DNA of 64,000 nucleotides from Clostridium sp. KNHs205 (GTDB taxonomy: Bacteria > Bacillota > Clostridia > Lachnospirales > Lachnospiraceae): contig NZ_JNLE01000003.1 in assembly GCF_000702945.1 (NCBI RefSeq), positions 477,501-541,500 of the forward strand, read 5' to 3'. Both the position numbers and the translations under genes were made by a program. The notes beneath the pieces are model-generated. The model saw only the letters and a list, made by a program, of their open reading frames with translations. It had not been told where the DNA came from and made no database searches. Positions 12,571-19,365 of this stretch are shown in pieces (position 1 is the first letter of the stretch; each line of letters begins with the position of its first letter).

Positions 12571-14346
12571 TTAAATATTCTTGAATTGAGCCATATATAG
12601 CTCGTAATAAGCACCTTTCTTTTCCAGAAGTTCTTTCGGGCTTCCTTCTTCTACAATGCCTCCATTATCGATGTAAAAGATTCTGTCAGCTTTCTGTATA
12701 GTGGAAAGGCGGTGGGCTATAACGAAGGAAGTACGTCCCTTAAGGAGGACTTCGATACCTTGCTGTACCAGTAATTCTGTATGTGTATCAATACTTGAGG
12801 TTGCCTCATCAAGTATAAGTATTTTGGGCATGGATACCATAGTTCTGGCAAAGGCTAAGAGCTGCTTTTGCCCGGCAGACAGCCCGGCGCCTCTTTCCTT
12901 TAATTCCGTATCATAGCCTTTCTCCATTTTAATAATAAAATCATGGGCATTAACGGATTTAGCGGCAGCGATAATTTCTTCATCGGTTGCATCTAGTTTA
13001 CCATATTTCAGATTATCCTTTATAGTACCGGAGAACAGGAAATTATCCTGTGTCATAATACCCATCTGCATACGTAAGCTTTCAATGGATACATTACGGA
13101 TATTATTACCGTCAATATAGATATTACCTTCTTGTATATCATAAAAACGGCTGATCAGGTTAATTACAGTAGTTTTGCCGGCGCCGGTAGGTCCAACCAA
13201 AGCGATGGTCTCACCGGGTTTGATTCGAAAGCTTACATCATTTAGGACCTGTGTATCTTTATCATATGCAAAGGTCACATGATCAAAACGTACTTCTCCT
13301 TTGATCTGGGGAAGCTCCTTGGAATCACTTTCATCGTTGATATCAGGAGCGGTGTCCATAATCTCAAAGATACGTTCAGCACCGGATATATTGGTTACCA
13401 GCTGGTTATAAAAGTTGCTCAGGTTCATAATTGGTCTCCAGAACATGGAGATATAGGAACTGAAGGCAATCAGTGTTCCAATGGGGGTAACATTATCACC
13501 TGTCATCTTTATACCGAAAAAGAAGAGGGAAACAGTACCGATACCCCAGCAGAAGTCTATAATAGGACCAAAAGCATCACTTAAGAGAATCGCCTTTATA
13601 AAGGAGCCTCTGTGCTCATTGAGCATGCTGTCAAAGGCATCGGAGGTTTCCTTTTCCGCTGTAAAGCTCTGGATAATACGCATACCGGATAAATCTTCAT
13701 GGATAAAAGCATTCAGGTTGGAATTCTTCTTTCGATAGGTCTGCCACCTGACATGGGAGTATACCTGAATAAGCCACATACCGGCAATAAGTAAGGGAAG
13801 GCTTATTAATGCTGCAAAGGCCAGCTTATAATTTTTTGCCATCATGATTACCACAACTGCTACTATGGTTATAAAATCCGGAATAAGAGTGGTAACACTG
13901 TTGGTGAGTACATCCTTTAAGGAGTTGACATCACCGATAACGCGTGCCAGTATCTTACCGGTAGGGCGGCTGTCAAAAAAGCTGAAACTAAGCTTCTGGA
14001 TGTGGGTGTATAGCTCCTGTCTTATGCTAAGTAAAACAGTGTTGCTTATCTTTGCCATAATGAACATACGAAGCTTTACTAACAGAATATAGGTAATGTT
14101 CAAGGCAGCCGCAGCTATACCAAGCTTTATGAGGCCGTTAACATCCTTACCTGCTATATTAACATTGATTGCGTGCTCTATTATAAGCGGGTTTAATAGA
14201 CTGATGGTTACAGTACCGCCCATAATCAGCAGCACGGCAATAATTTCTCTTTTATAGGCTAATAAATAGCGAAAGAGCCTTAAGAGAGTATTTATTTTAC
14301 CGGGGCCGACCAGATTCTCATCAACCCTGACTGCATTAACTGACAT
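12571..14346 (-). CDS. ABC exporter half-transporter, subunit with canonical Walker B
   Basis: Type IV (MsbA-like) half-transporter of 591 aa, with six membrane helices (about 30-330) and a C-terminal ATPase. Walker A GPTGAGKT is near 384-391, followed by the Q-loop MTQDN. The signature is LSAGQ instead of LSGGQ, and Walker B ILILDEATSS keeps the catalytic Glu. The H-loop is IAHRLS. It follows the partner gene by 170 bp and has GGAGG before its ATG. A non-consensus signature here together with a degenerate Walker B in the partner is the pattern of heterodimeric exporters such as TM287/288 and BmrCD. The likely substrates are drugs or lipids, which is an inference. Confidence 0.93.
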   Translation of the reverse strand: MSVNAVRVDENLVGPGKINTLLRLFRYLLAYKREIIAVLLIMGGTVTISLLNPLIIEHAINVNIAGKDVNGLIKLGIAAAALNITYILLVKLRMFIMAKISNTVLLSIRQELYTHIQKLSFSFFDSRPTGKILARVIGDVNSLKDVLTNSVTTLIPDFITIVAVVVIMMAKNYKLAFAALISLPLLIAGMWLIQVYSHVRWQTYRKKNSNLNAFIHEDLSGMRIIQSFTAEKETSDAFDSMLNEHRGSFIKAILLSDAFGPIIDFCWGIGTVSLFFFGIKMTGDNVTPIGTLIAFSSYISMFWRPIMNLSNFYNQLVTNISGAERIFEIMDTAPDINDESDSKELPQIKGEVRFDHVTFAYDKDTQVLNDVSFRIKPGETIALVGPTGAGKTTVINLISRFYDIQEGNIYIDGNNIRNVSIESLRMQMGIMTQDNFLFSGTIKDNLKYGKLDATDEEIIAAAKSVNAHDFIIKMEKGYDTELKERGAGLSAGQKQLLAFARTMVSMPKILILDEATSSIDTHTELLVQQGIEVLLKGRTSFVIAHRLSTIQKADRIFYIDNGGIVEEGSPKELLEKKGAYYELYMAQFKNI

Positions 14347-14516
14347 AAATCCTCCATTTCTGCGCTTTTTTGGCGCATGCGAGTTTAAGATAAACCTGTC
14401 TGATAAATATAATTGATTAACATCTATAATTTAAGTTAAAAATTGATACATTTAACAGATTTTGTACACCTCCTTGCCCTGTATATGAAAGAGCTAAGAG
14501 GTGTTGATAATTAATT

Positions 14517-16277
14517 TTATATGACCAGGGATGCATCCTTCTTTACTTCCTTTAAAGAATTATCCGTTAAATAGTCACCATACTGTGCCATATAAGTCTG
14601 ATAGTATAAGCCCTTCTTCTCAAGGAGAGATTCGTGGGTACCTCTTTCTGCAATTGCACCGTCTTCTAAGAAAATAATTTCATCGGCGTTTCTGACCGCT
14701 GATATTCTGTGAGCGATAACAATTTTAGTCGTATGCTCCAGATCATTTAAATTCTTCTGTATAAGATGCTCAGTTTCCATATCCAGGGCTGAGGTTGAAT
14801 CGTCCATAATGAGAATTGGTGTTTTCTTTGCAAGAGCTCTTGCTATACTGATTCGCTGTTTCTGGCCACCGGAAAGACCAACACCTCTTTCACCGATTAC
14901 AGTATCATACTGATCATCCATCTTCTCAATAAAATCAGAAGCCTGTGCCTGTATAGTGGCATGTATAACTTCCTGATCCGTTAACTGGGGACGCAGACCC
15001 ATCTTTACATTTTCATTTACAGTATCTGAGAATAAGAATACATCCTGCATAACCAGTGCCATATTCTTTCTTAAATCATAAAGGGAGAGATCCTTTACAT
15101 TGATACCATCCAGCTTGATATTACCTTCTGTTGTTTCATAAAAGCGCTGCAGCAGATTGATAACAGAGGTTTTACCTGAGCCAGTGGCACCCATGATACC
15201 AAGGGTCTTACCTGGTTCTAAGTGAAAACTCACATTTTTAAGAACCGTTGTGTCATTTACGTTAAAGGAAACATTTTCAAATTCAACATCACCGGCAGCT
15301 TTTTCAAGGGGAATAGAATCCTCTTTGCTGATAACCGTAGGTTTTTCTATCATTATTTTGTTGATTCTCTTAGTTGATGCAGCTGCTGAGGCCATGTCGT
15401 TAAAGAGCCAGCCCAGTAATTCCATAGGCCATACTATATTGTTGGCATATTCTGCAAAGGCACCGAGTGTACCGAGGGTTATGTCTTCCTGTATTACCAG
15501 AAAACCACCGGCAACTATAACGATAACCGGAAGAAGCCTGGTTATGAACTGGAAAAAGGGATTGTATTTTATAAGTACCTTGGACTGTCTCATGTTCAGT
15601 TCATAATAACGTTTGTTGTGAGAAAGGAATTTGCCTATTTCAAATTTTTCTCTTGCAAAAGCTTTCACGGTTCTTACACCTGCCAGGTTTTCCTGGGCCA
15701 CTAGATTTAACTTAGCATTTTCTTCGCTGATTTCTTCATAGACATTATCCAGTTTCTTTTCCATCCTTATTGCAATAAAGGCAACTATAGGCATTGCAAC
15801 CAGCGGAATAACAGTAAGTTTGGGGCTTAGGGTATACATGCTGTAAAGAACCAGTGAGGTATGTATGATAACCTCTACTACGAGCATTCCGATAAAACCA
15901 ACACCTGACCAGACTTTATCTACATCATCCTTTAGACGGGACATAAGTTCTCCGGTATTGTTCTTATCAAAGTAATCCAGGGACAGGCTCTGGACATGAC
16001 GGAACAGGTTTCTTCTGATGTCTGCACCGATCTTAGAACTGACTGAGTCAAAGAGAACCTCTTTGAAGTAGCCGAACAGTGCTCTGCCCACACCAATCAT
16101 AAAGATTGTTATTAAAAGCCTGGTAAGCAGCTCAACCTTACCGGCAACTATAACATCATCAATAATAAGCTTTAAAATTCGTGGCGATAACATATCCAGG
16201 GCGATGCTTATCGTCATACAGACAATGGCAATGGCATAGATATACCAGTATCGTTTGATATATTTTGATAGTTTCAT
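14517..16277 (-). CDS. ABC exporter half-transporter, subunit with degenerate catalytic site
   Basis: First gene of the exporter operon; 586 aa with six membrane helices (about 10-310) and a C-terminal ATPase domain. Walker A GATGSGKT is near 360-367 and the signature LSGGQ is intact. Walker B reads ILIMDDSTS, so Asp (residue 493) replaces the catalytic Glu. In TM287/288-type heterodimers the same replacement marks the degenerate ATP site, which pairs with the deviant signature of the partner subunit. GGAGGAGG lies just before the ATG. Its mRNA leader contains an intrinsic terminator at 16310-16330 and a leader peptide at 16381-16467, pointing to inducible expression by attenuation. Confidence 0.93.
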   Translation of the reverse strand: MKLSKYIKRYWYIYAIAIVCMTISIALDMLSPRILKLIIDDVIVAGKVELLTRLLITIFMIGVGRALFGYFKEVLFDSVSSKIGADIRRNLFRHVQSLSLDYFDKNNTGELMSRLKDDVDKVWSGVGFIGMLVVEVIIHTSLVLYSMYTLSPKLTVIPLVAMPIVAFIAIRMEKKLDNVYEEISEENAKLNLVAQENLAGVRTVKAFAREKFEIGKFLSHNKRYYELNMRQSKVLIKYNPFFQFITRLLPVIVIVAGGFLVIQEDITLGTLGAFAEYANNIVWPMELLGWLFNDMASAAASTKRINKIMIEKPTVISKEDSIPLEKAAGDVEFENVSFNVNDTTVLKNVSFHLEPGKTLGIMGATGSGKTSVINLLQRFYETTEGNIKLDGINVKDLSLYDLRKNMALVMQDVFLFSDTVNENVKMGLRPQLTDQEVIHATIQAQASDFIEKMDDQYDTVIGERGVGLSGGQKQRISIARALAKKTPILIMDDSTSALDMETEHLIQKNLNDLEHTTKIVIAHRISAVRNADEIIFLEDGAIAERGTHESLLEKKGLYYQTYMAQYGDYLTDNSLKEVKKDASLVI

Positions 16278-16301
16278 AAATCCTCCTCCCTATTTTTGGG
16301 C

Positions 16302-16330
16302 AAAAAATAGCCGTGGTCTATTACCACGGC
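16302..16330 (-). terminator. Leader terminator (attenuator) of the ABC exporter operon
   Basis: On the minus strand GCCGTGGT (16330-16323) pairs perfectly with ACCACGGC (16317-16310) around a 5-nt loop, and six T residues follow (16307-16302). The Shine-Dalgarno of the exporter gene lies immediately downstream. A terminator between the promoter and the first gene implies regulated read-through. Confidence 0.85.
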
Positions 16331-16413
16331 ATTAAAAATTCTTTATTATATTACATGTGTAGTCAATTATTGGGACTGCACTATATAAAAGAAGTATGCG
16401 TTGAGGTAATAAA
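16317..16413 (-). promoter_or_regulatory. Candidate antiterminator pairing
   Basis: On the minus strand TTTATTACC (16413-16405), inside the leader ORF, can pair with GGTAATAGA (16325-16317) over 9 bp with one G-U. GCAT (16399-16396) can pair with ATGC (16332-16329). Both targets overlap the terminator hairpin, so the two folds exclude each other. This was derived by eye, not by energy calculation. Confidence 0.55.
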
Positions 16414-16467
16414 AGTTAAATTATTATTTGTATTATTGGCTGCAGCATCAAAGTTACGATTAAACAT
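16381..16467 (-). CDS. Leader peptide of the ABC exporter operon (28 aa)
   Basis: A small ORF not previously recognised as a gene. It starts at 16467 with ATG and ends with TAG at 16381, encoding a 28-residue peptide that begins MFNRNFDAAANN and ends THTSFI. AGAGGT lies 7 nt upstream of the ATG, and the promoter at 16503-16530 would place transcription start about 30 nt before it. It is followed after 50 nt by the intrinsic terminator. The last third of the ORF contains the 5' half of the proposed antiterminator. The middle is rich in Asn codons (AAT). By analogy with BmrB upstream of bmrCD, ribosome stalling caused by translation-targeting drugs could allow read-through. No family match is claimed. 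Confidence 0.7.
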   Translation of the reverse strand: MFNRNFDAAANNTNNNLTFITSTHTSFI

Positions 16468-16502
16468 ATTATTTACCTCTCTTTCTTTTATAGTCTTTTC
16501 AC

Positions 16503-16530
16503 ATTATATCACACTACTAATTTTTGTCAA
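16503..16530 (-). promoter_or_regulatory. Promoter of the ABC exporter leader
   Basis: Minus-strand TTGACA (16530-16525) and TATAAT (16508-16503) are both perfect consensus boxes, separated by 16 bp. Such strength suits constitutive initiation with control by attenuation downstream. Confidence 0.85.
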
Positions 16531-16655
16531 CTAAAAAATGAATGAATTTAATATATATTTAAAAAAATATTGAATTTTTAAAGGACAAATTAATTTTCTT
16601 ATTAATAAAGACAGCAGATGTTTATAATTAGCTGAATTGGAATCCGAGGTTCCAT

Positions 16656-16780
16656 TTTGCAAATTTAACTTCCGTTTCATCATATTCCTTGCAATACTAA
16701 AGTCCGCAGAACTAAATTGTTTTTAAAATTTTGGAAGTAAGTATTGCAAAAATCTATATAACTGGAACTTACTATGCCAA
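16656..16780. repeat. Cluster of four IS30-end-like sequences
   Basis: Four 18-bp segments resemble the right terminal repeat of the IS (18333-18350). Two lie in the same orientation, at 16656-16673 and near 16688-16705 (TTGCAATACTAAAGTCC). Two lie in the opposite orientation, at 16733-16750 (GGAAGTAAGTATTGCAAA) and 16763-16780. The 10-bp arms TTGCAATACT (16689-16698) and AGTATTGCAA (16740-16749) are perfectly complementary. Confidence 0.6.
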
Positions 16781-18352
16781 ACCAATTGTTTTATACTCCA
16801 AAAGCTGTTATGCTTTTTTTGAGATTGTTTCCTCTTGAAAAAGAGCTCACGCTAACCGGAGGTCGAATTTAGCTTCCTTTTTCGCAAGATTAAATTCCAC
16901 CCCTCTACGGTTCCATATTTGATCCGAATGGCGTCTGCTATTTTACTTTTTCAGCAACAGAGGTGTTAAATTAATCTCATTAGCGGGAATGAGCTTAATA
17001 TTAAGCTTTTCAAGGGTTTCCTCGCTATTAAGGAAGCTGAACAGCTGGTGTGCGGACTGGTTGTTCAGCTTTTTCCTATTGTATGAATTGATATTACTCA
17101 TCATAAGTGTGATATCATCCTGAGCCAGTCCATCAAATGAAGTGCCCTTTGGCAGTACCCGTCGTATCATCTCGTGCGTTACTTCGCATCCACCTTTTTG
17201 GTCAGACCGTTGGGGATCACAGTAGAATACGTGCGTTCTACGTTCGTTATTCGCATTAAACTCAATCGCAAGAGGGTTGGTAAATTCACTCCCCCGGTCT
17301 GTGAGTATGACCTGGAATAAGCTAGTAAATGTGTCATGCCCAAGAAGCTTATATAACTGATCAAATATTTCGCTTACTGATCTGGCTGTATTCGTATCTC
17401 GGATAAACGCAAGCATAAGACTGCAGTTTCTAAAGTAGATGGTAAGAAGTACTTTTCCACCTTTACGGCCTTCTACCGAATCCATCTCAACGATTGGGAC
17501 ATCGGGATTCGCTGCAATGTAGGCTTCAAAGTCTTCATAAGTACGCCCTAAGTGGCATTGCTTATCCACCCTTACATGTTTCTTATGAGAGCGACTGCGA
17601 TAACGAACCTTTCTGGGAAGGTCTATGTTATCCACTGAAAAGAGGCCTGCGTCAATGTAGTTATAGATGGTCTTTTCATCAAGCATGATGTCATCGGCGT
17701 TATTAACGCAGATCATATGTATAGACTGCCCTTGCTTAATAAGAGGTGAGATGATATCATCAATACGCTTGAGTTCTGAAGGAGTAACAGCTATCCCTTG
17801 ACGGCTCTCAGAACGAGTTGCTTCATACTCTTTCTGTGCACTCTTGGCATCATAAAGATGGCGCTCCAGTTTACAGCGCATACGGATATCGCAGCCGTTG
17901 CAGACGTAGGGCGGTTTATTCAACTTCTGACAAATGAGTTCAATAAAGTCAGGGCAATGTTCATAACAGTTTCGATAGGGGCATCCCTTACAAGAACCTT
18001 TATAGGGGTGTTTGCATGGTTTACATGCCATCCCAAAATGAGAACAGTTTGTGCGATTAGCACAGGGATTAAAGCTATCTTTACGAACTGTGTGACGATG
18101 GTTCTTAACTTCTTTTGAGATGGTAGATGGATCTTTTTCTAGTGTTCTTCCAATCTCAGTAAATGAAGCTCCTTGTTTGAGGGAAACTTCTATAGTGGCT
18201 CTTTCATCAAGAGTAAGATGTGTGTTCTTTGCCATGGTATTTTCTCCTTGGAAACACGCCATCCGGACTCTGGTGCTGAGTCATAAATATACCATACCAG
18301 AATAGTTTGCAAGAGTAATTTCTGGCAGTAAATTTGCAATACTAAGTTCCAG
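16733..18352 (-). mobile_element. IS30-family insertion sequence
   Basis: A transposase gene is bracketed by inverted repeats. The right end TTTGCAATACTAAGTTCC (18333-18350) matches the reverse complement of 16733-16750 at 16 of 18 positions. A second possible left end, at 16761-16780, begins with the same tip ACTGGAACTTA as the right end. The element is therefore about 1.59-1.62 kb, and which left end is functional is unclear. No obvious target duplication was found. It sits between the exporter leader and the Rrf2 gene. Confidence 0.7.
16943..18235 (-). CDS. IS30-family transposase
   Basis: DDE transposase of about 430 aa. The N-terminal helix-turn-helix reads LTLDERATIEVSLKQG and FTEIGRTLEKDPSTISKEV. 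It is followed by a Cys-rich insert (about residues 55-125, with many CxxC pairs) that could bind zinc and makes the protein longer than IS30 itself (383 aa). The catalytic core shows VEMDSVEG (first Asp), ILTDRGSEF (second Asp) and GGCEVTHEMIRRVLPKG (Glu). The start at 18235 (MAKNTH) is preferred because AAGGAG lies 9 nt upstream; a 27-nt longer reading starts at 18262 without a site. The frame is intact, so the element may be active. Confidence 0.92.
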   Translation of the reverse strand: MAKNTHLTLDERATIEVSLKQGASFTEIGRTLEKDPSTISKEVKNHRHTVRKDSFNPCANRTNCSHFGMACKPCKHPYKGSCKGCPYRNCYEHCPDFIELICQKLNKPPYVCNGCDIRMRCKLERHLYDAKSAQKEYEATRSESRQGIAVTPSELKRIDDIISPLIKQGQSIHMICVNNADDIMLDEKTIYNYIDAGLFSVDNIDLPRKVRYRSRSHKKHVRVDKQCHLGRTYEDFEAYIAANPDVPIVEMDSVEGRKGGKVLLTIYFRNCSLMLAFIRDTNTARSVSEIFDQLYKLLGHDTFTSLFQVILTDRGSEFTNPLAIEFNANNERRTHVFYCDPQRSDQKGGCEVTHEMIRRVLPKGTSFDGLAQDDITLMMSNINSYNRKKLNNQSAHQLFSFLNSEETLEKLNIKLIPANEINLTPLLLKK

Positions 18353-18611
18353 TTTTAGGGTGAACGGACTGGAAATTAACTTTTCAATTCACCATGTTTA
18401 TAATTATGTAGAACAAAACATGTATGGGTGAAAATATCAGGTACGGGTATTAAACATAATTTTCTCAATGAAGTACCAATGAAAAGTTAGCTAAGAGGAT
18501 AGGGGGGGGAATCATAGTGTAGTTAATTAAATCAAATTTATGTATAAGAACAAGAATTATGATAAGGATATCTTCATAAGGTTATCTATTGTAATAGAGG
18601 CTTTTTCGTAA

Positions 18612-18669
18612 CCACACCCCTGCTAATATGCTGTAAGTTCGCGGTATGCGGAACTTGCAGCTGATGTGG
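18612..18669. other. Strong nested hairpin of unknown role
   Basis: GCTGTAAGTTC (18630-18640) pairs with GAACTTGCAGC (18651-18661) with one G-U, around a 10-nt loop. Flanking CCACA (18612-18616) and TGTGG (18665-18669) can close it. No U-tract follows in the plus direction, so a plus-strand terminator is unlikely. Confidence 0.5.
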
Positions 18670-18748
18670 CCAGACTATGAAAGAATAGTTGCATGTAAAA
18701 ATGAATAAAAAATGCAATTTAAAATGAAAAATTTTGTCACAATGATTG

Positions 18749-18811
18749 TTGACACTTTAGCCCAAGGAGAGTATGATTCCATTGTAGATTTGAAATGTCT
18801 ATAATGGACAT
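18749..18811 (+). promoter_or_regulatory. Promoter and possible operator of the Rrf2-YhgE operon
   Basis: TTGACA (18749-18754) and TATGAT (18772-18777) are 17 bp apart. The start point would be near 18784. Just downstream, ATGTC (18795-18799) and GACAT (18807-18811) form a palindrome that could be the binding site of the regulator encoded next; that last point is inference. Confidence 0.7.
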
Positions 18812-18837
18812 GAAATATCAATAAAGGAGATGAGAAA

Positions 18838-19365
18838 ATGAAATTAACCAGAGGAATCGAGCAAGCCGTTTGTATCATAGCATTACTGGCAACCCAGGAA
18901 CACTCCATACCCGTAGCATCGGAGGAAATCCATAAACGACTGAAAGGTTCCCTGACTTATACGAAGAAAATAATACGAAAACTGGTAGTAGCAAAACTGG
19001 TAAATTCAGTATCCGGTAATAATGGGGGATTTACACTGGCAAAAAATACGGATGACATAAACCTGTTAGAGATAGTAGAAGCATTGGAAGGGACAATAAC
19101 GACTTATCCGGAATCAGGGCTTATTGACCAGGTATTTGAAGATATACAGGTCATTGCCAATCAGGGTACAGTGGTTATGAGAAATGCTTTTGCAGAAGCA
19201 GATATGTTATACAGGGAAGCACTTAGAACAAAAACAGTAAGCCAGCTACTTCAGGAAACCTTGGGCAGCAAGGAAATTCAGCCCATCAACTGGAATAAGG
19301 CAGAACAGTGGAGTGACTTCGATTTATGGATCAGAAAGGTGATGGATAAATATATATGGAAATGA
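18838..19365 (+). CDS. Rrf2-family transcriptional regulator
   Basis: 175-aa DNA-binding protein of the Rrf2 superfamily. The N-terminal winged helix (about 1-85) shows MKLTRGIEQAVCIIALLA, ASEEIHKRLKGSLTYTKKIIRKLVVAKLV and NNGGFTLAK. The three clustered cysteines that ligate Fe-S in IscR or NsrR are absent; the only Cys is at residue 12. It therefore probably senses something other than an iron-sulfur cluster, as CymR-type members do. AGGAG precedes the ATG. Its last codons overlap the start of the YhgE-like gene by 10 nt, so it most likely controls that gene and itself through the upstream palindrome. Confidence 0.88.
   Translation: MKLTRGIEQAVCIIALLATQEHSIPVASEEIHKRLKGSLTYTKKIIRKLVVAKLVNSVSGNNGGFTLAKNTDDINLLEIVEALEGTITTYPESGLIDQVFEDIQVIANQGTVVMRNAFAEADMLYREALRTKTVSQLLQETLGSKEIQPINWNKAEQWSDFDLWIRKVMDKYIWK

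Larger units (their letters stand above)
18353..18837. other. Intergenic region upstream of the Rrf2 gene
   Basis: No ORF is supported. It contains an eight-G run near 18502-18509, a structured hairpin at 18612-18669, and the Rrf2 promoter and operator-like palindrome at 18749-18811. Confidence 0.5.

Noticed and set aside
16313..16534. A 73-codon plus-strand open frame in the exporter leader
   Set aside because: It is antisense to the leader peptide and attenuator and has no ribosome site; the minus-strand elements explain the region better.
18437..18457. Short string ATCAGGTACxGGTATTAA shared with 61633-61650
   Set aside because: About 17 of 18 bases agree, but flanks differ and only two copies were seen; chance or a small remnant cannot be separated.
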